Below, in pieces: positions 55,860 through 63,237 of a stretch of 64,000 bases of DNA. Position 1 is the stretch's first letter. Every line of letters starts with the position of its first letter. The position numbers and the translations under genes are program-made. The notes below the pieces were generated by a model. It worked only from the letters and a program-made list of their open reading frames with translations. It searched no databases and was not told the origin of the DNA. Origin of the DNA: JACCZX01 sp963801035 (GTDB lineage Bacteria; Pseudomonadota; Gammaproteobacteria; Burkholderiales; Burkholderiaceae_F); the NCBI GenBank assembly GCA_963801035.1, contig CAWDDF010000007.1, forward strand, positions 310,001-374,000. The letters run 5' to 3'.

Positions 55860-55876
55860 GGGCACACATGTTGCAA
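55860..55876 (+). promoter_or_regulatory. Sigma-54 (-24/-12) promoter
   Basis: GGGCACACATGTTGCAA matches TGGCAC-N5-TTGCA except the first base. The invariant GG (55861-55862) and GC (55873-55874) are exactly 10 bases apart. Transcription would start near 55886, about 46 bases before the BON lipoprotein ATG. Confidence 0.75.
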
Positions 55877-55931
55877 CAACACCCATGTGGAAGAACACCC
55901 ACCCCCTTCTTTCAAATACAAAGGACATCCT

Positions 55932-56246
55932 ATGAAGAATTTACTAGTTGCGGCCATGGTGGCTCTAGTGTCGGTGTATAGCGCGGGCTGCTCAGTGGCC
56001 AGTGGTCAAAGGTCGATGGGAGATGTGGTTGACGATTCGACGATCACAACCCGTGTGAAGTCGCGCTTCGTCGAAGATAAGATCGTTGCTGCCAATCGCA
56101 TCAACGTAGAGACGCTGAAGGGCGTCGTGCAGCTTTCTGGCTTTGCGACTAGCGAAGCAGAGCGAGTTCGCGCCGCCGAGATCGCGGCATCAGTGCCGGG
56201 CGTGAAGCAAGTGCAGAACGCCATTGCTGTCAAACCGGCCTCTTAA
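55932..56246 (+). CDS. BON-domain lipoprotein (OsmY-like)
   Basis: A 104-residue envelope lipoprotein. The signal LLVAAMVALVSVYSAGC ends in an SAGC lipobox, so the Cys at residue 20 would be lipidated. One BON domain follows: VDDSTITTRVKSRFVEDKIV, INVETLKGVVQLSGFA and SVPGVKQVQNAI. BON proteins bind phospholipid and stabilise the envelope under osmotic and other stress. An AAAGGA ribosome site precedes the ATG. A sigma-54 promoter lies upstream and a terminator downstream, so it is a single-gene unit. Confidence 0.88.
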   Translation: MKNLLVAAMVALVSVYSAGCSVASGQRSMGDVVDDSTITTRVKSRFVEDKIVAANRINVETLKGVVQLSGFATSEAERVRAAEIAASVPGVKQVQNAIAVKPAS

Positions 56247-56259
56247 GTCCCGTGCGCAG

Positions 56260-56298
56260 CCGGCTCGCTGGTGGAATTCAGCGGGCCGGTATTTCTTT
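56260..56298 (+). terminator. Terminator after the BON gene
   Basis: CCGGCTCGCTG pairs with CAGCGGGCCGG (one G-T wobble) around an 8-base loop, followed by TATTTCTTT. Confidence 0.75.
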
Positions 56299-56340
56299 CC
56301 GCGCTAACGGCGCGAAGAAGTTGCTAGAGTAGGTATTACC

Positions 56341-57708
56341 GTGCCGCACGCCCTCATCGTTGACGACGATACCGATACCCGCGAGTTTCTGTCGCAGGTT
56401 ACGCGCGCAGAGGGCTTTACCGTAGCGGCTGCCGATACGTTACGCGCGGCGCGGGCGCATCTCGTCCGTCAAACACCAGACGTTCTGTTGACTGATCTGG
56501 AATTGCCAGATGGCAATGGCATGTCGCTCATCAACGATTTGGATCAAGCCGCCGACACTGAGGTCGTGGTGGTCACCGGTCATGCGTCGGTCGGCACCGC
56601 AGTGGAGGCGCTACGAGCCGGTGCGACAGATTACTTGACCAAGCCAATCGACGTCGAGCGACTGACGAACATGCTGCGACGTCAGCCACGCACCGTGGAC
56701 TTGAAACAGGAGATCGGCGAACTGAGGGATGAGCTGCGCAAAGTAGGGCGCTTCGGTCACTTGTACGGATCGTCGCCACCGATGCAGGCGCTGTACGACA
56801 AGATCGCGCGTGTTGCACCGACCTCCGCCACCGTTTTGCTGATCGGCGAAAGCGGTACAGGCAAGGAGCTGGCGGCCCGCACTATCCACGATTTGTCCAA
56901 ACGCAAGCGCGCGCCATTCTTGGCCATCAACTGTGGGGCTATATCTCCGCAGCTGATGGATAGTGAGCTGTTCGGCCATGAAGAGAATGGCTTTCCTAGC
57001 AACGGACGCGATCACAAGGGGTTCTTCGAGCGCGTGCGAGGTGGCAGTCTTCTGCTCGATGAAATCACAGAGATGTCGCTGGCGCTGCAGGTGAAACTCT
57101 TGCGGGTGCTCGAGACGGGAACGTTCGTCCGGGTCGGGACATCTCACCCAATCGCTACCGACGTTCGCATCATCGCGGCCAGCAACAAGCAACCAGCTAA
57201 GGCGGTTTCCGACGGCAAGTTCCGTGAGGATTTGTACCATCGCCTGAACGTCTTTCCGATTCATTTGCCGCCGCTACGCGAACGCGGCGCCGATCTCGAA
57301 ATGCTGGCTCAACATTTTTTGGATGAGCTCAACGCGACCGAGAATTCCGCGAAACGCTTTGCGCCGTCGGCGGCGTCGTCGCTATATGCGCATTCGTGGC
57401 CCGGCAACGTGCGCGAGCTCAAGAATTACGTGCAGCGCGCCTACCTGCTGGCAGATTCGGTGATCAACGATTACACGCAGTCTGACGCCTCGGCGGGAAG
57501 CGACGACCAACATGACGAGATCACCGTCAAGATCGGTATGCCGCTTGACGAGATCGAACAACGAGTGACAATGGCTACGCTGGCACGCTGCGGCAACGTC
57601 AAGAAGCGTGCAGCCGCCATTCTTGGTATCAGCCTTAAGACCCTCTACAACCGGCTCGAAAATTATTCTCAGCGAGAAGGCTCGGACGCCGACGCCCAAA
57701 CGGTTTGA
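56341..57708 (+). CDS. NtrC-like response regulator with degenerate GAFTGA loop
   Basis: A 455-residue three-domain regulator. The receiver (residues 1-115) has DDD, phospho-Asp in LLTDLELPDG, VVTGHAS and the Lys in YLTKPID. The AAA+ domain has Walker A GESGTGKE, Walker B GGSLLLDEITEM and the arginine fingers around FREDLYHRLNVFPIHLPPLRER. The Fis-type HTH is NVKKRAAAILGISLKTLYNRL. Where sigma-54 activators have GAFTGA (ELFGHExGAFTGA), this one reads ELFGHEENGFPSN, so only the Phe is kept and the key Thr is Pro. It may not activate sigma-54. Start is GTG 56341. No partner kinase gene is adjacent. Confidence 0.9.
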   Translation: MPHALIVDDDTDTREFLSQVTRAEGFTVAAADTLRAARAHLVRQTPDVLLTDLELPDGNGMSLINDLDQAADTEVVVVTGHASVGTAVEALRAGATDYLTKPIDVERLTNMLRRQPRTVDLKQEIGELRDELRKVGRFGHLYGSSPPMQALYDKIARVAPTSATVLLIGESGTGKELAARTIHDLSKRKRAPFLAINCGAISPQLMDSELFGHEENGFPSNGRDHKGFFERVRGGSLLLDEITEMSLALQVKLLRVLETGTFVRVGTSHPIATDVRIIAASNKQPAKAVSDGKFREDLYHRLNVFPIHLPPLRERGADLEMLAQHFLDELNATENSAKRFAPSAASSLYAHSWPGNVRELKNYVQRAYLLADSVINDYTQSDASAGSDDQHDEITVKIGMPLDEIEQRVTMATLARCGNVKKRAAAILGISLKTLYNRLENYSQREGSDADAQTV

Positions 57709-57767
57709 ATGCGGTTTGGTGGATTACTATCTCCGCATAGTTCTCGCACTGCTCCTACCTCGATCGA

Positions 57768-59033
57768 ATGGCAGTTACACCCGGCGCTTTGACCGAGCGG
57801 CCTCGCGCGCCGCTTGCGGTCAAGGTCATCGCGTTTGTTGCGCTGATCTTTCTTCTGAAGGGTGCGCGTGAAATTGTTTTGCCCGTAGCGATCGCGATCA
57901 TCCTGACGTTTCTGCTCGCGCCGCTTGCGCGCGCTTTAAGAAACAGAGGGCTGAACGACGCGCTGAGCGCTGCAGTTGTTCTGATTGGACTGCTGTTGAC
58001 TCTTGGGTTGTTGGCCAGTCGACTGGTCGCGCCGGCGAGTGAATGGATCGCTCGCGCGCCAACGTCGGTGCAGCAATTGATCGATTCCTACGAGAGGTTG
58101 CGTCGGTCAGTTCCCTTCATGGCGCAGCCGGAAGTCACGCTCAGGCCCACCGTGACGACAAAAGGGCGTCCCGCGGCAGAAATTGTTCCGGCGGCAACGG
58201 CGTCGGCGCCCGACCCACTGAAGGACAAGATCGCCATAGAAGGCATCGCACTGACAGGATCGTTAATCAAACAGGCGGCGTGGGTAACGGTATCGACGAT
58301 CGCAACGATCATTCTGTTGTTCTTTTTCCTTGCGTCCGAGCGCTGGTTGATGGCCCGGACTGTCGAGGCCATCCCGAAACGCCGTGTGCGTGTCGCTGTC
58401 ATCGGAGGCTTTCGGGCCGCGCAGCGCGACATCGCTCGCTACCTCGGCACGCAGGCGATGATCAATGCAGGCGTCGGCATCGCAACTACGTTGGCGCTGA
58501 TGGTGATCGGCTTTCCAAGCCCGATTCTCTGGGGTGTCATCATCGCCGTGTTGGCCTTCATTCCCTATCTCGGCCCGCTGCTTTTCGTTGCGCTGCTTTT
58601 ATTCGCAGGCACGCTCACTTACACGACGTTCGGCGAAATCATTGCGCCGGCCGCTGCCTACGCGGCGATCAACATCATTGAGAGCAACTTCATTGCGCCG
58701 TGGATCGTCGGCCGACGGCTCGAAATGAGTCCACTGTTTGTCTTTCTCGCGGTGATCGTATGCGCCTGGATGTGGGGCATTGCAGGTGCGTTCTTGGCGG
58801 TGCCGCTGCTGGTCATCATTCGCAGCGCCGCTCGCCGCTCCAAGAGCCTCCGACTCTGGTGCGTGTATCTGGATCGTGGCAGGCCCGAATTACCGACAAT
58901 GCGGACGCTGTTGGGCATCGGATTGCGGCGCCGGCGGCGCCGTGTGGCGGCGCCCGATGCAAAGTCCGCATCTACCAGCGCACCGCAACCACGCCCTCCC
59001 GGCGCAAGAAAGCCGTTTCTGAGACGCGCCTGA
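57768..59033 (+). CDS. AI-2E family transporter (TerC/PerM-like permease)
   Basis: A 421-residue inner-membrane protein of the PF01594 family. It has the paired N-terminal helices (VIAFVALIFLLKGAREIVLPVAIAIILTFLLAPLA, residues about 20-54), a soluble central part, the conserved LGTQAMINAGVGIATT, GFPSPILWGVIIAVLAFIPYLG and a C-terminal helix cluster. The tail of about 60 residues is Arg/Pro-rich. Members have been proposed as autoinducer or ion exporters; the substrate here is unknown. It begins 59 bases after the regulator gene. Confidence 0.85.
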   Translation: MAVTPGALTERPRAPLAVKVIAFVALIFLLKGAREIVLPVAIAIILTFLLAPLARALRNRGLNDALSAAVVLIGLLLTLGLLASRLVAPASEWIARAPTSVQQLIDSYERLRRSVPFMAQPEVTLRPTVTTKGRPAAEIVPAATASAPDPLKDKIAIEGIALTGSLIKQAAWVTVSTIATIILLFFFLASERWLMARTVEAIPKRRVRVAVIGGFRAAQRDIARYLGTQAMINAGVGIATTLALMVIGFPSPILWGVIIAVLAFIPYLGPLLFVALLLFAGTLTYTTFGEIIAPAAAYAAINIIESNFIAPWIVGRRLEMSPLFVFLAVIVCAWMWGIAGAFLAVPLLVIIRSAARRSKSLRLWCVYLDRGRPELPTMRTLLGIGLRRRRRRVAAPDAKSASTSAPQPRPPGARKPFLRRA

Positions 59034-59185
59034 TAACAACGGGAAGCATGCGCGCGGGGTTGTTTGTTATCTCGGTGACATAGACGAGCGGGTAGAATTC
59101 GTTTGCCGATAGGAGCATGGAATGGGGGCCGACAACTCCAGGCACACGAGTTGCTCGGCACTAGAACGATTGACGAGAGACGCCC

Positions 59186-59356
59186 ATGACACAACTTCCT
59201 CCGACCCTTCCGTTTTCACTGGTACCTGTGACGGATAAGGTGACCCGCGAACCGACGGATCATCCGGATCGCATTCCGGCAGATCGCCGCAGTGATCCGA
59301 TCACCCGGCGTCTCCGGGTCTTGGTTCGCCGCAGCCTGACGGACAGACCTAACTAG
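59186..59356 (+). CDS. Small hypothetical protein
   Basis: A 56-residue frame starting MTQLPPTLPFSLVPVTDKV and ending RRLRVLVRRSLTDRPN. It is basic in its second half with alternating Arg and Asp and has no membrane segment. A weak GAGAG ribosome site precedes it. It fills much of the 390-base gap before the glycosyltransferase. I recognise no family. Confidence 0.35.
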   Translation: MTQLPPTLPFSLVPVTDKVTREPTDHPDRIPADRRSDPITRRLRVLVRRSLTDRPN

Positions 59357-59425
59357 CCGGTCCAGACTATTTAGCTGCTTCAAGATCGTCGCCCCTGCGC
59401 GCAGGTAAGCGGGCATTGATGTTGC

Positions 59426-60595
59426 TTGCTCGCTCCCACCGTGCGCCTGGCCTACGTCACCGAAACTTACCCGCCGGAAATCAACGGCGTTGCGTTAACT
59501 GCAGAGCGTTTTGTAAGCGGTTTGCGTGCGCGTGGCCATGTGATTGATTTGGTGCGGCCCAAGCAGGCGGATGAGAGACCACTGGATTCGACAAGTGAAT
59601 TGCGATCGCCCGGTGTGCCGATTCCAATCTATAGCGGTTTGCGTTTTGGATTGCCGATCGTCTCGACTTTGTCAAAGCGTTGGCAAGACGCTCGGCCGGA
59701 ACTAGTTCACGTTGCGACCGAGGGCCCGCTCGGTTGGGCAGCGATCCGAGCGGCGCGCGCCAATGGCATACCGGTGACGTCTGACTTTCGCACCAACTTC
59801 GATCTATATAGCGAACATTATGGCTTCGGCTGGCTGCGCCGCATCGTAGGCGGCTACCTGAAGCACTTTCATAATGCGACCGATAGAACATTTGTGCCGA
59901 CGCCTGCAGTCAGCAGTGCGCTAACCAAGCAGGGTTACGAGCGTACGGAAGTTGTGGGTCGTGGCGTTGACGCCGAGATGTTTTCGCCCGGCCGCGCAAG
60001 CGCCGAGCTTCGGGCAAGCTGGGGCGCGGATTCGCACAGCCCGGTACTGCTCTACGTCGGGCGTCTCGCATCCGAAAAGAACGTGCCGCTCGCATTTCGT
60101 GCATACGAGGCAGTGCGTGCTCGTGTCCCTGGCGTAAGGTTCGTGGTCGTCGGTGACGGCCCACTGCGCGAGAAGCTTGTCCGTGCACATCCGCACGCAA
60201 TTTTCGTGGGGCCGCAACGCGGTGCGACGCTGGCTCAGTATTACGCATCCGCCGACGTCTTCCTCTTCCCGAGTCTGACCGAGACTTTTGGCAACGTTAC
60301 GCTGGAAGCGCTTGCCTCCGGTTTGCTCGTCGCGGCTTTCCGCTCTGGTGCCGCGGCCGTGCACATTGAAGACTGCACGAGTGGAATTCTGATTGAGCCC
60401 GGGGACGAGCAAGGATTTGTTGCCGGCACTTGTGCGCTTGCACAGCAGTTTCGGTGGCTCGCAATGATGCGTGCGGGCGCGCGCCGCGCAGCCGTCGCGG
60501 CCAATTGGGACGCGGTGATCAACCGTTTCGAATTCTGTCTATCGGATGCAGCACATGCAGTCGAAGCACCTCTTGCTGGATCGTGCCCTGCGTAA
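59426..60595 (+). CDS. GT4 family glycosyltransferase
   Basis: A retaining GT-B glycosyltransferase of 389 residues (384 if GTG 59441 is the start). The N-terminal acceptor domain begins RLAYVTETYPPEINGVA and contains SDFRTNFDLYSEHYGFG. The donor domain has LLYVGRLASEKN, VVVGDGPLREKL and the EX7E motif in LFPSLTETFGNVTLEALASG. This pattern fits the group that glycosylates diacylglycerol or phosphoinositol-like lipids in bacteria. It overlaps the PAP2 gene by about 50 bases, so they are probably co-expressed. Confidence 0.87.
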   Translation: MLAPTVRLAYVTETYPPEINGVALTAERFVSGLRARGHVIDLVRPKQADERPLDSTSELRSPGVPIPIYSGLRFGLPIVSTLSKRWQDARPELVHVATEGPLGWAAIRAARANGIPVTSDFRTNFDLYSEHYGFGWLRRIVGGYLKHFHNATDRTFVPTPAVSSALTKQGYERTEVVGRGVDAEMFSPGRASAELRASWGADSHSPVLLYVGRLASEKNVPLAFRAYEAVRARVPGVRFVVVGDGPLREKLVRAHPHAIFVGPQRGATLAQYYASADVFLFPSLTETFGNVTLEALASGLLVAAFRSGAAAVHIEDCTSGILIEPGDEQGFVAGTCALAQQFRWLAMMRAGARRAAVAANWDAVINRFEFCLSDAAHAVEAPLAGSCPA

Positions 60596-61115
60596 TACTC
60601 GGCGCGACGTGTGGGTCGAACGCGACCTGCACTGGGCGCAGTGGGTGCACCGTGTAGCGCGCTACCAAACTCCGGTCAAAGCGCTTGTCATCGTCAGCAA
60701 GCTGGGCGACGGCCTCTTCTGGTACGTTTTAATCGCAGCGCTCGCCTTGACGGGCGGCACGAATGGGCGAGACGTGGCAGCGCAGATGTGTCTGGCTGCG
60801 TTCCTGAACCTACCGCTGTACTTTTGGCTCAAGCACTCGATCGGCCGTCCGCGGCCTTTTGTAGCGTGTCCGGATATCCGTGCGTGCGTCCGCGCGCTCG
60901 ACAAGTTCAGTTTTCCATCGGGTCATACTTTGCATGCGGTCGCGTTCGCCGTCGTGTTCGCCTGGCACTTTCCGCTTATCGGAACCGGTCTGGCTCCCGT
61001 CGTACTGCTGATCGCCGTGTCCCGTGTCGCACTTGGCTTGCATTATCCAAGCGACGTAGCGGCCGGGGCCGCCATCGGCGCAGCTGTTGGATTTGGCGTC
61101 GTCCTGCTTTACTGA
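60546..61115 (+). CDS. PAP2 family membrane phosphatase
   Basis: A 189-residue acid phosphatase of the PAP2 type. The three catalytic motifs are complete: KHSIGRPRP, FPSGHTLH and SRVALGLHYPSD. Four or five hydrophobic helices place it in the inner membrane with the active site outward. It could dephosphorylate phosphatidic acid or undecaprenyl pyrophosphate; diacylglycerol so made would suit the upstream GT4. Starts at 60546 or 60555 are both possible. Its stop overlaps the convergent gene by 7 bases. Confidence 0.88.
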   Translation: MQHMQSKHLLLDRALRNTRRDVWVERDLHWAQWVHRVARYQTPVKALVIVSKLGDGLFWYVLIAALALTGGTNGRDVAAQMCLAAFLNLPLYFWLKHSIGRPRPFVACPDIRACVRALDKFSFPSGHTLHAVAFAVVFAWHFPLIGTGLAPVVLLIAVSRVALGLHYPSDVAAGAAIGAAVGFGVVLLY

Positions 61116-61720
61116 CTGCGTACCGGAGCGACAGGGTCGGGTGCGATCTTGTGCGGCGGAGCCAGCGGATCAAAGTCGACCCATTCGCCGTTGCGCCATT
61201 CGCCTTGCGCGCGTTCGAGATCTTCGACTCCAGCGGCCATCAGTGTCTCGATTACGGTTTTCTCGTTGTGCGGATCAACGCGTACAGCGAGAGTCATGCC
61301 ACCGCGACGCATGTCTACAGCGTCCGAATCGGGTGTCCTCGTTTCGGTTTCTTGTTTCTCTTCGTGAACGGTTCGCGTTGATGCGAGTGCACCGGCCATG
61401 CCACCCACGTGCGCTCCTACGCCCGCCATGGCAATGGCGACGATCGGTGCAAGCGGCGGTATCGCAGCGCCCGCCACCGCGCCTGCAGCAAGGCCGGCTG
61501 CTGCGCCGACGGCAACGCCCGATACCTGTCCGATATTGGATTTTTCGGTACCCGTATCAGCCGCCACGTCGCCGCCGATCGGATACGTTGCATGTTGCCC
61601 CGGAGGGTTGACGTAGAACGCCTGCATATCGTCGGATGGGATGCCGCGCGACTGCAATTGCGCCATGAGCTCGTTAGCCCGTTGCTGGGTTTCAACTCGT
61701 CCCGCGATGATCGTTGCCAT
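61109..61720 (-). CDS. Glycine-zipper envelope protein, hypothetical
   Basis: A 203-residue protein. The N-terminal part (ATIIAGRVETQQRANELMAQL, GIPSDDMQAFYVNPPGQH) looks like a small ferredoxin-like fold seen in general stress proteins. The centre (residues about 68-112) is a Gly/Ala-rich hydrophobic glycine zipper. The C-terminal part repeats a ferredoxin-like unit (MTLAVRVDPHNEKTVIETLMAAGVEDLER spread over residues 142-170). No catalytic motif is seen. A stress or envelope role is a guess from composition. Confidence 0.72.
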   Translation of the reverse strand: MATIIAGRVETQQRANELMAQLQSRGIPSDDMQAFYVNPPGQHATYPIGGDVAADTGTEKSNIGQVSGVAVGAAAGLAAGAVAGAAIPPLAPIVAIAMAGVGAHVGGMAGALASTRTVHEEKQETETRTPDSDAVDMRRGGMTLAVRVDPHNEKTVIETLMAAGVEDLERAQGEWRNGEWVDFDPLAPPHKIAPDPVAPVRSQ

Positions 61721-61776
61721 TCTGCTTGCCTCCGATGCGATTATGGCAATTAACTGCCGTCGGTTGTGGGGTCAAA

Positions 61777-61804
61777 AAAAACCCCGCGAGATCGCGGGGT
61801 TTTG
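61777..61804. terminator. Bidirectional terminator
   Basis: AAACCCCGCGA and TCGCGGGGTTT pair around a two-base centre with A-rich and T-rich flanks. It would end the minus-strand gene at 61912 and possibly plus-strand transcripts. Confidence 0.85.
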
Positions 61805-61911
61805 AAAAAGACCCGGCGTCTCGGGGAAGGGGAGGGGAGGGACGCGGGCCAAACAACCAACTGTCAAAGACGAATTGGTTGACAGAGTAGTAGCAAGCGT
61901 CGTGCCGGCAC

Positions 61912-62352
61912 TCATTTTGAGGCCGGCGGATTCTTTGCTGTGTCCGCCGGAACATCAAACTGCACCACCAGTTGCTCACGTTTGCTAGGGGCGAGGGTGA
62001 CATTGCGCTCCTGCCTGCGCCCGGCGTGCGACACGACGAGTTTGTAGCTTCCTGGCATCAGGTCGACCAGCAGCCACGGTGCATCCAGTGGCAGGTCTAG
62101 AACCTTCTGGCCGTTGGCCCCGGTAATCGTGACGTGGGTATCGGCGAGGTATGCCCCCAATCGCGACGAAATTATCAGTTGCAACGAATATTTGTCCGCC
62201 ATCTGCTTTAGCCGTTCGGACTCCTCGAGTCCGATACCTCCGCTCATATAGCTGCGGTCGTTCGCGGTACGGCCTTCTGTAATTGCGGCAAAAGCAGTTG
62301 AGGAAGCTAATAAAAACGACACACTAAGCAGCGCTAACTTGAGACTGTTCAT
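61912..62352 (-). CDS. Secreted carboxypeptidase-regulatory-like domain protein
   Basis: A 146-residue exported protein. The signal peptide LKLALLSVSFLLASSTAFA precedes a mature part with a beta-sandwich pattern: DTHVTITGANGQKVLDLPLDAPWLLVDLMPGSYKLVVSHAGRRQE (residues about 71-115), the G-x-Y-x-L-x-V motif of peptidase-regulatory or PEGA-like domains. It is probably periplasmic and structural. It follows the DUF2334 gene on the same strand by 30 bases. Confidence 0.75.
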   Translation of the reverse strand: MNSLKLALLSVSFLLASSTAFAAITEGRTANDRSYMSGGIGLEESERLKQMADKYSLQLIISSRLGAYLADTHVTITGANGQKVLDLPLDAPWLLVDLMPGSYKLVVSHAGRRQERNVTLAPSKREQLVVQFDVPADTAKNPPASK

Positions 62353-62382
62353 GACGATTCTCTATACGAAGTGGTGAAACAA

Positions 62383-63237
62383 CTACAACAATGATTCCGA
62401 AAGGGGTCGCAACGCAGCCGGGCGCTTTTCGAGTCCGACCGATTGAGTGCGCCATTGCCGCATGAAGTCGGCCTTGGTGGCAGGCGTGCGGTCCGTCAGC
62501 GCTCGTTCCAGTAAGCGCTGCCATGACCGTCGAACGGACAGTGACTCGGCGTCGTTTGGGTGCAATCCAAGGCGCAGAACGGGCGCGTTCTCGGTAATGC
62601 GCGACAAAAGAGTGTTCCAAACGATCGATGTCGGCCGGCGCCATGCGCTGCGCACGCTATATGTCAAACACGGCGCCGGAATTGGACGCAGCTCGGGCAA
62701 TGCGATCAGCTGCGTCAGTGTGCTCGTGTACTGCAATTGGTTCTGCGTACGCAAGGCCTTCCAGGCGCCGCTGCCGAGAAGCCAGGCGGGGGCGACAAAT
62801 CCGGATAAAGGCCAGCCCCTCGCGGCGAACCAGCGGGCACCGAGCGTCAGTCGTTCGCGAGCCTCCTCTTCGGACAAGCCGCAAAATTCGCCTTCGCCTG
62901 CCGTGTAAATGCGCCGGCGCACCCAATCGATGACATCGCTGGGCACTTGCGGGTCGAGGTGGAAATATCCGTGCAGTGCCAACTCGTGGCCGGCGAGGAG
63001 CTCGGTAGTGATGGCCTGTTCAAACTCGTGCTGTGCGGAGCACTGGCCGTGATACGCGGGCACCACGAGCAATGTCAGCGGAATCTCAGCCACCTCGCGG
63101 ATGGCAGAAAGCACTCTTTGGCAAGATGCCCATGTGGCCGGCGCGACATCATGTAATGACACGCAAAGCCAACGCTGCGGCTTTGCACGCCAGGAATTGT
63201 TATCAGGCTGCATACCGCTCTGCCACTTCTGTATCAA
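62383..63237 (-). CDS. DUF2334 polysaccharide deacetylase-like protein
   Basis: A 284-residue protein of the NodB-like TIM-barrel class. Metal and catalytic motifs are visible: WLCVSLHDVAP (Asp), HELALHGYFH (two His), FVAPAWLLG, and LGLHPND near the C-terminus. No signal peptide is seen, which is usual for DUF2334. The substrate is unknown but is likely an envelope or lipid-linked sugar. It overlaps the upstream GT4 by 35 bases (or 11 with ATG 63213), so it is part of that operon. Confidence 0.85.
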   Translation of the reverse strand: MIQKWQSGMQPDNNSWRAKPQRWLCVSLHDVAPATWASCQRVLSAIREVAEIPLTLLVVPAYHGQCSAQHEFEQAITTELLAGHELALHGYFHLDPQVPSDVIDWVRRRIYTAGEGEFCGLSEEEARERLTLGARWFAARGWPLSGFVAPAWLLGSGAWKALRTQNQLQYTSTLTQLIALPELRPIPAPCLTYSVRSAWRRPTSIVWNTLLSRITENAPVLRLGLHPNDAESLSVRRSWQRLLERALTDRTPATKADFMRQWRTQSVGLEKRPAALRPLSESLL

